A stretch of 64,000 nt of DNA from Anoxybacteroides rupiense (GTDB lineage Bacteria > Bacillota > Bacilli > Bacillales > Anoxybacillaceae). The stretch lies in NCBI RefSeq assembly GCF_014196195.1, contig NZ_JACIDF010000004.1:310001-374000 (forward strand), given 5' to 3'. Positions 1 to 8,538 of this stretch are shown one piece after another (positions within the stretch are counted from its first letter, which is position 1; each line of letters begins with the position of its first letter). Under the pieces are notes generated by a model. It was not told where the DNA came from, ran no database searches, and saw only the letters and a list, made by a program, of their open reading frames with translations. The position numbers and the translations under genes were made by a program.

Positions 1-29
1 TTGCTTCTTCCTAATATTAACGCGACCTG

Positions 30-1163
30 CTAAAACCACAATCCGACAATCGCTTGAAAGATTCCGATGATTCCTCCCAAGAGCGCTCCTAAATACGTAA
101 TCATCTTAAATTCGCGCTGTGAAATTAACAGAATCATTTGCTCAAGACGTTCAACAGGAAATTTTTCCACTTCTTTACGAACAATATCAGCGACTTGCAA
201 GCGTTCGATAAGCGCTTCTACTTGACCAATAATCCATTGCCGCGCTTTCTCTATTGACTTTGGAATCCATTCATTGATAATAGGCTCACGATACATAGCT
301 GCAAGATCTGCTACTTTTTTCTCCCATATTTCATTTTGATGAATGGCTTTTATCACCCAATTGCGCAGCGACTGCTGAATCCGTTCTTTCCCAATAAAAG
401 CTTCCGCCTCTGCAACAGAAGCGGCGGACCATTTGTGCCACTCATCCAATAAAAGCTGGGCTAGCATTTGTCTTGTCCCTTGATGTTTAAGAAATTTAAT
501 CACTTCTGGCTGGACTTTGTCAACAAGATTTACATTACCTAGAAACATTTGCAGCATGTTTCCCAACATGCCGCGACCAATAAAAAATTCGTCAATCATT
601 TGGGCAATCCGTTGTTTTCCATCCTCACTTTGAAAATAGCTGAGCGCCCGATCTGCGATATAATCAGCAAAAGCACTTACCCTTTTCTCTACTTGAACGC
701 GCACCTCAGCTGGCAGGACATCATAAATCCTTTTATTTCTTAAAGGAGCTAGTGAGCTTTCATACGTATCTTCGAGCCATTGTGCTATTTTGGCATCAAT
801 CCATTCTTTCGGGGCTCTCATGCCAAGCTGGCGAAGCAGCCCGTCCACTGTTTGCTCGCTGCTCAGCCAACGATCGGCCAACTGTTGTCCCCATTGAATC
901 ACACCGTCTATCAGTTCAGCCTCCATCAACTTGCGGCGAATTCCTTCCGCTGTCAACAGATGCTCTACTACCATTTTCCCTAACTGATGCGCCAGTTCTT
1001 CACGCCGCTTTGGGATTAACCCTGGTGTAAAAGGAAGGCGTTTTCCATAGACATAAATCGGCTTATACGGACGAAATAGCATTTTTATCGCTAGCGCGTT
1101 AGTGACTCCTCCGATAATCGCACCAGCAGCAACCATAAACAGCACATACAAAACGGTTTCCAT
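30..1163 (-). CDS. yheB: DUF445 family membrane protein (YheB-like)
   Basis: A 377-residue protein that matches the DUF445 family as in B. subtilis YheB, including length. The N-terminal hydrophobic segment runs into a [17 protein letters not shown] stretch (about residues 20-38) typical of the family, and the last 20 residues form a second membrane segment ending in LWF. The long middle is charged and helical. A GGAGGAAGGAAG ribosome site precedes the ATG. The family has no settled biochemical function; YheB is known only as a membrane protein of spore formers. Confident on family, not on role. Confidence 0.9.
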   Translation of the reverse strand: METVLYVLFMVAAGAIIGGVTNALAIKMLFRPYKPIYVYGKRLPFTPGLIPKRREELAHQLGKMVVEHLLTAEGIRRKLMEAELIDGVIQWGQQLADRWLSSEQTVDGLLRQLGMRAPKEWIDAKIAQWLEDTYESSLAPLRNKRIYDVLPAEVRVQVEKRVSAFADYIADRALSYFQSEDGKQRIAQMIDEFFIGRGMLGNMLQMFLGNVNLVDKVQPEVIKFLKHQGTRQMLAQLLLDEWHKWSAASVAEAEAFIGKERIQQSLRNWVIKAIHQNEIWEKKVADLAAMYREPIINEWIPKSIEKARQWIIGQVEALIERLQVADIVRKEVEKFPVERLEQMILLISQREFKMITYLGALLGGIIGIFQAIVGLWF

Positions 1164-1284
1164 CTTCCTTCCTCCGCTCTGATGTTTACTTATTTGCCTA
1201 ATGTCTCATTATATCGTTTGTTCGGTGAAAGCGCAAATAGGTGACAACGGAGGAAAAGATGGTCGATCATTTCTTGCACCAGCT

Positions 1285-1695
1285 TTATATAAGCTGTGCT
1301 TGTTCTCTCTCTTTCTGCATCCACTGAAAAAAACAACGGCTATGTTCCAATGAATGCGTTAGCGCTTGCTCTGCCGCATATTTCGGTGCTTTCGCGAGCT
1401 GAGTGTACATGCGATAATACAGCATGTTTTTTTCTATCTCATGAAAAAACAAAGCTGCCACCATTTCTTCAACGTGCTGCACAGCTTGACCTTTATCATT
1501 TAAGGCTCTTTCATACGGAATTCCTCTTGATACCATAAATAAATATTTCCATATTTCATGCTGTTTTTGTTCTTTCGCGATATATGAAGTCAGCCATGAC
1601 TGCCATTGTTCATCACATAGTTTCTCTAACAATTGCTCCGCTAATTGCCATGTCACAAATGTAGCGCGAATCGCTTGTTCTAGCATATCCAACAT
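1285..1695 (-). CDS. hypothetical all-helical protein, possibly ferritin-like
   Basis: A 136-residue protein. I placed the start at the internal ATG because GGAGG lies 6-7 bases before it; a longer reading from 1722 has no ribosome site. The sequence looks entirely helical, with spaced Glu/His pairs (KEQKQHEIW, FFHEIEKNMLYY, EHSRCFFQW) that suggest a four-helix bundle of the ferritin-like type, although a full diiron ligand set is not obvious. No signal peptide or membrane segment. It is divergent to a small gene on the other strand. I do not recognise the family. Confidence 0.65.
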   Translation of the reverse strand: MLDMLEQAIRATFVTWQLAEQLLEKLCDEQWQSWLTSYIAKEQKQHEIWKYLFMVSRGIPYERALNDKGQAVQHVEEMVAALFFHEIEKNMLYYRMYTQLAKAPKYAAEQALTHSLEHSRCFFQWMQKEREQAQLI

Positions 1696-1795
1696 ATTTT
1701 CCCTCCTACTATGCTTGTCCATTTGCCTTCATATATATGAATGAAGGAGTTTATATATGACAAAATAAACTTAACAAGCAAAGGAGGGTGGGAAG

Positions 1796-1975
1796 ATGGA
1801 TCACAAGCATCAAAAAGATTCCTGTCACGAAGGACGCGATAAATATTACATGGACATTGATCGCATGATTAATGAAGGAATGGCAGGAGGTTACGTACAT
1901 GCGCGCCATGAAGCAACAAATATTGAAGAAGCACATGAGCTAATAGAAGAAGAACCGCCACATGAAATAAGCTAA
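1796..1975 (+). CDS. small 59-residue hypothetical protein
   Basis: A short open frame of 59 codons with a near-perfect AAGGAGGG site 8 bases before the ATG and an intrinsic terminator 10 bases after the stop, so it has a full gene layout. The product is hydrophilic and acidic, rich in His and Glu (starts MDHKHQKD, ends EEEPPHEIS), with the segment DRMINEGMAGGYV in the middle. No membrane segment and a single Cys. I do not recognise it, though it reads like a conserved small Bacillaceae protein. Confidence 0.7.
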   Translation: MDHKHQKDSCHEGRDKYYMDIDRMINEGMAGGYVHARHEATNIEEAHELIEEEPPHEIS

Positions 1976-1984
1976 AAGCAGATG

Positions 1985-2020
1985 CCGATTTTCCTTTTTA
2001 CAGGGAAAATCGGTTTTTTT
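1985..2020 (+). terminator. intrinsic terminator
   Basis: A 10-bp perfect stem (CCGATTTTCC with GGAAAATCGG, 9-base loop) followed by seven T, directly after the 59-codon gene. Confidence 0.9.
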
Positions 2021-2330
2021 GTATAATAAACAATAGAAGACTGACGGCGAAAATAAGGAATCGGGCCAAGATAAAATCAGAATATGACCACCATAGCTGA
2101 GGGATTTTATCATTTCCCTAACACCGCGATATCAGTTCAACTGGCAACTAAAATAGATTTTCTCCGGAGTCTCGACGATCAGATAAGCCTGCTTCATTAT
2201 CCAAAGACTGAAGCACCATCACTTCCATTCATTCGACTGTGAAATGGTCCATTGTTCCGCCATAGGTCCGTCAAAAAACAATAGGCTCCATCCAAAAGTT
2301 AAAACTATGACAAAGAAAGGAAGGCGCACA

Positions 2331-3236
2331 ATGCTCGAACAATTAAAAGCTCATTTTAAAGATGCGCTGCTCATCAATGAACAAACAGAACAAATGGATA
2401 AATATGAATGGTTTTATACAAAACAAGGAGATCGAATCGGTATTTTAAAAAAAGCACTGACCGAGCGGGAAAAACAGCTGTTGTCCATCTTCTTTATCCC
2501 TATGCTCCAGAATCAGCGGCTACTGACAAAAGAGGAATTCGCTTGGCATTGTTTTGTTATCCAAGGAGATGATACACCGCTTCGCCTTCTTGATAACCAC
2601 TCTCCTTATTACCGCTTTATTCACTTTCAAACCAAACAAACTGCAATAGATCAAGCGGACTTCCACGAAGCAATAGCCGGTTTGCTTGATGAAACATTTA
2701 TGATTATTTGGGAAAATGAATATGGGGGAGTGATTATAGAAAAGCGACTCAGCCAGGTGGAAAAGCATCTTCCGTTTCTTGAGATGATCGATACCCTTTC
2801 AAGTGATTTTTATGTAACGCTCCATGTATTCATTGGCCAAACACATCCAAATCATCATGAGCTTTATCGCCATTTTCGCCTTGAAAAACAATATTTCCAC
2901 TGGGCTAAAACATACATTCAAACACAAACCGTTTATACGATTGAAGATATATTGCCGATCGCATTGATTCATCATCATCCAGATTCGGAAACCATTCAAC
3001 ATCTCCGCTCCATCGTTCATAGCATTGATGATGAATTGCTCGAAACCATCAAAGTATTTTTTCAATGCAATTTAAATGTTTCATCGGCTGCCAAAAAACT
3101 TTATATGCACCGCAACAGCCTGCAGTACCGCCTCGATAAATTTATCGAAAAAACAGGAATCGATATTAAACATTTTAAAGGCGCGGTCGCTGTTTATTTA
3201 GCCATCTTAGCAACTGAATCCATAAAGAATCACTAA
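2331..3236 (+). CDS. PucR/CdaR-type transcriptional regulator
   Basis: A 301-residue DNA-binding protein. The start was chosen at the ATG preceded by AAAGGAAGG; an upstream in-frame ATG lacks such a site. The last 55 residues carry the PucR C-terminal helix-turn-helix (VSSAAKKLYMHRNSLQYRL), the family that includes sugar-diacid and purine regulators. The N-terminal 240 residues are a probable sensing domain I cannot name. It lies 114 bases upstream of the sugar ATPase gene on the same strand; a similar pair (yxkF-msmX) exists in B. subtilis as I recall it. Carbohydrate control is inferred from context. Confidence 0.8.
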   Translation: MLEQLKAHFKDALLINEQTEQMDKYEWFYTKQGDRIGILKKALTEREKQLLSIFFIPMLQNQRLLTKEEFAWHCFVIQGDDTPLRLLDNHSPYYRFIHFQTKQTAIDQADFHEAIAGLLDETFMIIWENEYGGVIIEKRLSQVEKHLPFLEMIDTLSSDFYVTLHVFIGQTHPNHHELYRHFRLEKQYFHWAKTYIQTQTVYTIEDILPIALIHHHPDSETIQHLRSIVHSIDDELLETIKVFFQCNLNVSSAAKKLYMHRNSLQYRLDKFIEKTGIDIKHFKGAVAVYLAILATESIKNH

Positions 3237-3308
3237 TTCATCACGCTGCCTAAAATCTTCGCTATTTTTTGTGCACATTGTCCATTTACGCCTTCCGCTA
3301 TTTTCCGT

Positions 3309-3314
3309 ATGATG
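3309..3314 (+). promoter_or_regulatory. possible -10 box of msmX
   Basis: TATGAT sits 36 bases before the msmX ATG, but no good -35 box is seen at the right distance, so the call is weak. Confidence 0.3.
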
Positions 3315-3323
3315 AAGAAAAAG

Positions 3324-3337
3324 TGAAAACGATTTCG
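3324..3337 (+). promoter_or_regulatory. cre-like operator before msmX
   Basis: TGAAAACGATTTCG matches the catabolite-responsive element pattern except at the last base. It lies just before the ribosome site of msmX, where a bound CcpA/LacI-type protein would block transcription. The same 13 bases recur before the oligo-1,6-glucosidase gene. Confidence 0.55.
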
Positions 3338-3350
3338 CGGAGGGATTCAA

Positions 3351-4460
3351 ATGGCTGAGCTTCGTTTAGAGCATATTTACAAAATCTACGATAATAACGT
3401 AACGGCTGTAAAGGATTTTAATCTCCATATCCAAGAAAAAGAATTTATTGTCTTCGTTGGCCCATCAGGATGCGGAAAATCGACAACGCTTCGGATGATT
3501 GCTGGCCTTGAGGAAATTTCAAAAGGCGATTTATATATTGACGGCAAGCGCATGAATGACGTAGCTCCAAAAGATCGCGATATTGCCATGGTGTTTCAGA
3601 ACTATGCGCTCTATCCGCATATGAGCGTTTATGACAATATGGCATTCGGATTAAAATTGCGCAAATTCCCAAAAGCAGAAATTGACCGTCGTGTTCGCGA
3701 GGCTGCCCGCATTCTTGGACTGGAACAATATCTTGATCGCAAACCAAAGGCTCTATCCGGTGGTCAGCGCCAGCGCGTTGCCTTAGGGCGCGCCATTGTC
3801 CGCGATGCCAAGGTGTTTTTAATGGACGAGCCGCTTTCTAACCTTGATGCTAAGCTTCGGGTGCAAATGCGCTCAGAAATTGCAAAATTGCACCAACGCC
3901 TAGAAACAACTACCATTTATGTAACACACGATCAAACTGAAGCCATGACGATGGCTACCCGCCTTGTTGTCATGAAGGATGGCGTCATTCAGCAAGTAGG
4001 CACGCCAAAAGAAGTATATGAAAAGCCGGAAAACATTTTTGTCGGCGGCTTTATCGGATCGCCGGCCATGAACTTTTTACGAGGAACACTGGAAGATGGC
4101 CAATTCGTAACCGGTTCCGTCACGATCGGCATTCCTGAAGGAAAAATGAAAATGCTGCGCGAACAAGGATATGTAAATAAAGAGGTCATCTTAGGCGTTC
4201 GCCCAGAAGATTTCCATGACGAGCCTGTGTTTATTGAAGCTTCACCAACTACGAAAATAATCGCAAACGTCGAGGTGGCGGAATTGCTCGGTGCTGAAAC
4301 GATGGTTTATTCGCAAATCAACGGCCAGGAGATCGTTGCTCGCATCGACGCTCGTACAGAAATTAAACCAGGCGAACAAATCGAGCTGGCCCTCGATATG
4401 AATAAAGCCCATTTCTTTGATACTGAAACGGAACAACGCATACGGTCCAGCAATGAATAA
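3351..4460 (+). CDS. msmX: multi-sugar ABC importer ATPase MsmX
   Basis: A 369-residue ATP-binding subunit of carbohydrate ABC importers of the MsmX/UgpC/MalK type. Walker A GPSGCGKS is at residues 37-44, the signature LSGGQRQR at 135-142 and Walker B VFLMDEP at 155-161, followed by the C-terminal OB-fold (TOBE) regulatory region typical of this group. No permease or binding-protein gene is nearby, which fits the known role of MsmX as a shared energiser for several maltodextrin, arabinan and galactan importers. A GGAGGG site precedes the ATG. A regulator gene lies upstream and a strong terminator downstream. Confidence 0.93.
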   Translation: MAELRLEHIYKIYDNNVTAVKDFNLHIQEKEFIVFVGPSGCGKSTTLRMIAGLEEISKGDLYIDGKRMNDVAPKDRDIAMVFQNYALYPHMSVYDNMAFGLKLRKFPKAEIDRRVREAARILGLEQYLDRKPKALSGGQRQRVALGRAIVRDAKVFLMDEPLSNLDAKLRVQMRSEIAKLHQRLETTTIYVTHDQTEAMTMATRLVVMKDGVIQQVGTPKEVYEKPENIFVGGFIGSPAMNFLRGTLEDGQFVTGSVTIGIPEGKMKMLREQGYVNKEVILGVRPEDFHDEPVFIEASPTTKIIANVEVAELLGAETMVYSQINGQEIVARIDARTEIKPGEQIELALDMNKAHFFDTETEQRIRSSNE

Positions 4461-4640
4461 TGCCCTTCAATATCTGCCGCATCAATAGGGAATTTAAGCG
4501 GTCTTTTAGCCGTCAAATGTTTCAGCCCAATCGCATGATGAATGAAGCGGCTCAGTTGCGGTCATGAGAAACAGGCCAAATATCCAAGGCAAGCCCGTCA
4601 CTTGTCTCCAGCTATTGAAACCATTCCTCATCATATAGTC

Positions 4641-4684
4641 AGACGGAAGACAAAGCCCACATAAACTTTGTCTTCCGTCTTTTT
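4641..4684 (+). terminator. intrinsic terminator after msmX
   Basis: A 15-bp perfect stem with a 10-base loop and a T tract, 180 bases after the msmX stop. Its AGACAAAG/CTTTGTCT core resembles the dispersed palindromes found elsewhere in the window. Confidence 0.8.
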
Positions 4685-4780
4685 ACGCATCATCCATTCA
4701 TGCACTGCGCTTGACAAACAAGGACAGTGGTACAGAATTCAAATGTTGATTATCAGTCTGCCCTCTTCATGAAGCAGATG

Positions 4781-5023
4781 TCACTCTTTTATAAAACGGA
4801 CCTCCTCTATTCGACATTGAGGACAATAAAACAAATGAACACATTCATGATGTTTCAACGTCATTGGATATCCATCCACTTTTTTCATCGTATCAATCTC
4901 CATATATGGGCTATAATCATCAAAGTAGTCTGTTATTTTACCGTGATCCTCCAAATCTGTCCCACAGTGGGAACAAAAAAAGATTCGTTCTCTTAATCCA
5001 TTGCAAAGCGGACAAATATTCAT
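4781..5023 (-). CDS. small zinc-ribbon protein
   Basis: An 80-residue protein with CPLC at residues 4-7, CSHC at 17-20, a lone Cys61 and CPQC at 67-70, which can build one or two treble-clef or ribbon zinc sites. The middle is acidic (TDYFDDYSPYMEID). A GGAGG site precedes the ATG at a normal distance. It reads as a conserved Bacillaceae protein but I cannot name it; no partner gene is adjacent on the same strand. Confidence 0.75.
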   Translation of the reverse strand: MNICPLCNGLRERIFFCSHCGTDLEDHGKITDYFDDYSPYMEIDTMKKVDGYPMTLKHHECVHLFYCPQCRIEEVRFIKE

Positions 5024-5375
5024 CTGTGCATCCTCCTGTTGAAAAGCTACCTCTTCTCAATATTCCCAAATAAGCATAGATAGATGTACTCGTGCTGCTA
5101 GTTAGCCATTGAACGCAACAATGATCGATATCACTTTGATCTCTATATTTCTCCTCTATGTGAACAGAGCATAATTCATGGCATCAGCAAAACGAGCACA
5201 AACCCGTGTTTTTTTACAAATTCTGTCCATTCATCATATATACATAGCACAAGAAGCAGCAATCAGTCGATTGGAATTGGCACCATGATGATAAATGTTT
5301 TTTGGTCAACTTGACATTTTCACATTTATATAGATCCAGCGTCTGAGTCTGTTTTTTTGACAGCCGGATCAATGG
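5024..5375. other. non-coding stretch
   Basis: No supported gene. AT-rich sequence lies between the zinc-ribbon gene and a bidirectional hairpin; no clear promoter or RNA was identified. Confidence 0.5.
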
Positions 5376-5426
5376 AAAAACGCCGCTTTACAGAGCCATC
5401 AATAGGTCTGTGAAAGCGGCGTTTTT
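5376..5426. terminator. bidirectional terminator-like hairpin
   Basis: AAAAACGCCGCTTT and its complement, extended by ACAGA/TCTGT, flank a 12-base loop with A and T tracts on both sides, so it could stop transcripts in either direction. There is no recognised gene ending here on either strand. Confidence 0.65.
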
Positions 5427-5573
5427 CCGAATCTTCGTCACGTGAATGTGCGGTGATATTTCAAGCTGAATTGATACAAGTGTAAAAATACCAAAAATTA
5501 CTAAGAATGAATGAAGAATAATAATAAAAAAATGTTTCAAACTACTAGTACTACTTTCACATTCACTACATTG

Positions 5574-5641
5574 GGGTTCGCCAAGTTGGGCAGCATGCAT
5601 CAACAGCATGCGGCGCTGGTGCAAATCCAGCCAACCCACCA
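5574..5641 (+). ncRNA. tRNA-like cloverleaf in the spore-gene leader
   Basis: The sequence folds by eye into all four tRNA arms. The acceptor pairs GGGTT (5574-5578) with AACCC (5633-5637), followed by A and CCA at 5639-5641. The D-like arm is GCC/GGC with a 6-base loop. The anticodon-like stem is GCATGC/GCATGC with the 7-base loop ATCAACA (CAA after T33). The variable region is 3 bases, and the T-like arm is GCTGG/CCAGC with loop TGCAAAT. It is short (68 nt), lacks U8 and the TTC of the T loop, and has a leucine anticodon without a long variable arm, so it is not a standard tRNA gene. It may be a pseudo-tRNA or a structured 5' leader. Confidence 0.4.
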
Positions 5642-5676
5642 TTTAAATACTTAAATTAATAAGGAGATGATTTAAC

Positions 5677-5883
5677 ATGGCTCGTAACAACAACTCTAAT
5701 CAAGTACTAGTTTCTGGTGCTCAACAAGCGATTGATCAAATGAAATACGAAATCGCACAAGAATTTGGTGTAAATCTTGGAGCTGAAACAACTTCTCGTG
5801 CGAACGGTTCTGTTGGTGGAGAAATTACAAAACGTTTAGTTGCTATGGCACAACAACAACTTGGTGGCCAGTATACTCGATAA
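5677..5883 (+). CDS. alpha/beta-type small acid-soluble spore protein
   Basis: A 68-residue SASP that coats and protects DNA in the dormant spore. The family's two conserved blocks are present: [11 protein letters not shown], containing the germination-protease site between Glu and Phe, and [16 protein letters not shown] near the C-terminus. The N-terminus is Asn/Ser-rich. AAGGAG lies at 5661-5666. It is monocistronic with a terminator just after the stop. Expression is expected in the forespore, but I could not place a convincing sigma-G promoter. A tRNA-like structure lies 36 bases upstream of the start. Confidence 0.95.
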   Translation: MARNNNSNQVLVSGAQQAIDQMKYEIAQEFGVNLGAETTSRANGSVGGEITKRLVAMAQQQLGGQYTR

Positions 5884-5902
5884 AACTGCATATACATGGC
5901 AA

Positions 5903-5937
5903 AAAGCCCCGAGCAATGAATCGCTTGGGGCTTTCTC
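5903..5937. terminator. bidirectional terminator between ssp gene and tcyC-like gene
   Basis: A 12-bp stem (AAAGCCCCGAGC with GCTTGGGGCTTT, one wobble) with an 8-base loop, shared by the convergent genes. Confidence 0.85.
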
Positions 5938-5938
5938 A

Positions 5939-6676
5939 TTATTCGATAAGCCGCAAAAACTGTTTGGTTCGTTCATGTTGAGGGTTTATAAATAATTGTT
6001 CCGGTTTTCCCTGCTCAACAATGCGTCCATGATCCATAAAAATAATTTCATCTGCTACTTCTTTTGCAAACCGCATTTCATGCGTTACAACAACCATTGT
6101 CATCCCTTCGGCGGCCAAATCTTTCATCACCTTTAGCACTTCTCCCACCAGTTCAGGATCGAGCGCTGACGTCGGCTCATCAAAAAGCATGACTTCCGGC
6201 TCCATCGCAAGTGCCCGAGCGATGCCAACCCGCTGCTGCTGCCCTCCCGATAATTGAAATGGATATTGATCCGCTTGCTGAACCAATCCTACCTTTTTCA
6301 GTAAGTCCATGGCTTTTTGGCGCGCTTGTGCTTTCGCTTCCTTTTTCACCGTTACCGGTCCTTCCATTACATTCTCAAGCGCCGTCATATGAGGAAACAG
6401 CTGATAGTTTTGAAAAACCATTCCCGTCAACCGCCGGAAAGCATGAATCTCCTGCTTGGCAACGGATTTAGCAAAATCAAGCTCCTTTTCTCCGATCCTA
6501 ATCTTGCCCTTATCAGGTTTTTCTAGCACATTGAGGCAACGCAGCAAGGTGGTTTTTCCAGATCCAGAAGGTCCGATAATAACAACAACCTTCCCCTTTT
6601 GAATCTTCAGATCGATTCCTTTTAGCACCTCAACTTCGCCAAACTGCTTATATAAGCCTTGTACAGAAATCATCAT
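5939..6676 (-). CDS. tcyC: cystine/polar amino acid ABC transporter ATPase
   Basis: A 245-residue ATPase of the polar amino acid uptake family (GlnQ/TcyC). Walker [10 protein letters not shown] is at residues 35-43, with [15 protein letters not shown] in the middle and [16 protein letters not shown] as Walker B. It is the last gene of a binding protein-permease-ATPase operon; the permease stop is 11 bases upstream and GGAGATAAG precedes the ATG. Cystine as substrate is inferred from the binding protein's similarity to TcyA. Confidence 0.85.
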   Translation of the reverse strand: MMISVQGLYKQFGEVEVLKGIDLKIQKGKVVVIIGPSGSGKTTLLRCLNVLEKPDKGKIRIGEKELDFAKSVAKQEIHAFRRLTGMVFQNYQLFPHMTALENVMEGPVTVKKEAKAQARQKAMDLLKKVGLVQQADQYPFQLSGGQQQRVGIARALAMEPEVMLFDEPTSALDPELVGEVLKVMKDLAAEGMTMVVVTHEMRFAKEVADEIIFMDHGRIVEQGKPEQLFINPQHERTKQFLRLIE

Positions 6677-6687
6677 TTCTTATCTCC

Positions 6688-7371
6688 TTATCGAGCAATG
6701 TAACGATTCAAACGTCTTTCGATCCGATCTTGAATGATCGATAATCCAAAGCATATGACCCAATAAATCAAGCCTGCTTCCGTATACACCAGCAAAAACT
6801 CGTAGTTAGTCGAGGCAATTTCTTGCGCTTTTCGAAACATTTCTGTTACAAGAATTAAGGAGGCAAGCGATGTATCTTTCACTAAGCTCACAAACGTATT
6901 CGAGAGAGGCGGGATCGAGACGCGGGCCGCTTGTGGAAAAATCACACGCCGCAAGACTTGTCCATAGCTCATGCCAATCGAATAAGCAGCTTCCCACTGT
7001 CCCTTTGGAATCGATAAAATCGCCGCACGAATAATTTCAGAAGCATAAGCACCGACATTTAATGAGAACCCAATGACAGCTGCCGGAAAAGGATCAATGG
7101 TGACCCCTAAATTCGGTAAGCCGTAAAAAATGATAAACAGCTGAACGAGCAAAGGAGTTCCGCGAATAGCCGATACATATACTCTGGCCATTCCATGAAG
7201 CAGCTTGATGCCGGAAATGCGGGCAAGCGCCGTAAGAATCGCTAATAACAATCCGATAAAAAATGTAATAATCGTTAACGGAATCGTATTATATAAAGCT
7301 CCCTTCACTAGAGGGAGAAGGGAGCTTTGAGCGATTGATGCAAGCCGCTCCAAACGATCATGATCCATCAT
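6688..7371 (-). CDS. tcyB: cystine/polar amino acid ABC transporter permease
   Basis: A 227-residue inner-membrane permease (HisM/GlnP type) with about five membrane segments and the EAA loop ([23 protein letters not shown] read in parts). I put the start at the ATGATG 5 bases after the binding-protein stop, which implies translational coupling. A longer reading from a TTG at 7407 would overlap the upstream gene. No strong ribosome site is seen at either start. Confidence 0.82.
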   Translation of the reverse strand: MMDHDRLERLASIAQSSLLPLVKGALYNTIPLTIITFFIGLLLAILTALARISGIKLLHGMARVYVSAIRGTPLLVQLFIIFYGLPNLGVTIDPFPAAVIGFSLNVGAYASEIIRAAILSIPKGQWEAAYSIGMSYGQVLRRVIFPQAARVSIPPLSNTFVSLVKDTSLASLILVTEMFRKAQEIASTNYEFLLVYTEAGLIYWVICFGLSIIQDRIERRLNRYIAR

Positions 7372-7375
7372 TATG

Positions 7376-8206
7376 TTATTTAGATAACTTAGATACATCT
7401 TGACCAAACCATTTCTCTGAAATTTTTGCGTATGTTCCGTCCTTCATCATATCTTGTAAAGCTTGGTTAACAGCTTCCACCAATGAATCATTTCCTTTTC
7501 GGAACATGAGACCGCTTTGCGAAGCATCTTTGTGTGTAGCGACAACTTTAATCGGCGCATTCGGCTTTTGTTTTAAGTAATCAAGCACAGACAATCTATC
7601 ATTAATCGTAACATCTACCCTTTTTGAGCTTAACAATTCCACTGCCTGATTAAAGCCTTCCACTCCGACTATTTCCGCGCCGTATGAACGTGCCAAGTCG
7701 GCAAAATTGCTTGTCATGGATTGGGCGGATTTTAATCCTTTGATGTCCTCAAACTTTTTCACGTTGTTGTTATCCTTATGAATCAGTAAAACAGCAGCTG
7801 ATGTCGTATACGGAATAGAGAAATCGTATTTCTCTTGCCGGTCTGACCGAATGCCCACTTGGTTGGCGATCATATCAAACCGCTTCGCATCTAACCCGGC
7901 AAACATCGCATCCCATTGCGTTTCCATAAACACTGGTTTCACACCCAGACGCTTGGCCACCTCTTTCGCAACCTCTACATCAAAACCTGTTAATTCCCCA
8001 TTTTTGCCATGGAAGGTGAATGGCGGATACGTTCCTTCTGTACCGATGCGAAGCTCTCCGGCTTCCTTTATTTTTGTCAATAAATCCGTTGAATTTTTTG
8101 CTCCATTATTTTTCGCTCCATTATTCGCTTCCTGATTGCCGCATCCGCTTAACAGCAACGCAGCACTAATGAGCAATAAAGAGCACATAGTAAACAGTTT
8201 TTTCAT
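7376..8206 (-). CDS. tcyA: cystine-type solute-binding lipoprotein
   Basis: A 276-residue extracytoplasmic binding protein anchored as a lipoprotein (signal peptide, then lipobox LLLSGC). The fold is the bacterial solute-binding family 3; the GTEGTYPPF opening, [19 protein letters not shown] and the KWFGQDVSK end closely resemble B. subtilis TcyA. The start was set at the ATG after GGGGG (8212-8216), not at an upstream frame opening. It is the first gene of the three-gene importer and has its own sigma-A-type promoter. Confidence 0.87.
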   Translation of the reverse strand: MKKLFTMCSLLLISAALLLSGCGNQEANNGAKNNGAKNSTDLLTKIKEAGELRIGTEGTYPPFTFHGKNGELTGFDVEVAKEVAKRLGVKPVFMETQWDAMFAGLDAKRFDMIANQVGIRSDRQEKYDFSIPYTTSAAVLLIHKDNNNVKKFEDIKGLKSAQSMTSNFADLARSYGAEIVGVEGFNQAVELLSSKRVDVTINDRLSVLDYLKQKPNAPIKVVATHKDASQSGLMFRKGNDSLVEAVNQALQDMMKDGTYAKISEKWFGQDVSKLSK

Positions 8207-8248
8207 TGATGAACCCCCATTATTCCTATTGGCTTTATAACATATGTC

Positions 8249-8277
8249 ATCATAAAAGAAATAAAAGAAGTTGTCAA
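8249..8277 (-). promoter_or_regulatory. sigma-A promoter of the tcyABC-like operon
   Basis: Read on the minus strand: TTGACA at 8277-8272, a 17-base spacer, and TATGAT at 8254-8249, 43 bases before the ATG. Both boxes are near consensus. A 7-bp inverted repeat TTGTCAA/TTGACAA overlaps the -35 box and could be an operator. Confidence 0.75.
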
Positions 8278-8422
8278 ATCCATTGTTTTTTGACAAGCTG
8301 ATGATGAGGAAGAGAAGCTAGCAGACTGCCTTCGGAACGCATAACAAAGGCTTTCTTTTTAGAATAAATCAGTAATTTATATTACAAATGTTGATGATCT
8401 ATTTATTATAGCTGCCAATAAA

Positions 8423-8445
8423 AAAAGAGTGTTCATCACTCTTTT
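8423..8445. terminator. small bidirectional hairpin
   Basis: AAAAGAGTG and CACTCTTTT flank a 5-base loop; flanking A and T tracts make it terminator-like. It lies between the tcyA promoter region and the 3' end of the CorC-family gene. Confidence 0.5.
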
Positions 8446-8494
8446 CAGACTGTTGCCAAGCGCTTTCTCGACCTTCTTGATTATGCCTAAAATA

Positions 8495-8530
8495 GTTGTA
8501 GACAAAGTCCAATTGGACTTTGTCTACAAC
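8495..8530. repeat. dispersed palindrome, copy A
   Basis: A perfect 36-bp palindrome (half-site GTTGTAGACAAAGTCCAA) 8 bases after the stop of the CorC-family gene. On the gene strand it is followed by TATTTTAGGC. Related copies are at 50541, 58889 and 61620. Confidence 0.85.
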
Positions 8531-8538
8531 TTACTCCA

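Noticed and set aside
5574-5641. Functional standard tRNA-Leu(CAA)
   Set aside because: Leucine tRNAs need a long variable arm; this sequence has three bases there, no U8 and an altered T loop, so it is called tRNA-like only.
5388-5642. 84-codon minus-strand frame before the spore gene
   Set aside because: It reads through the tRNA-like fold and the terminator, with low-complexity Ser/His content and no ribosome site.
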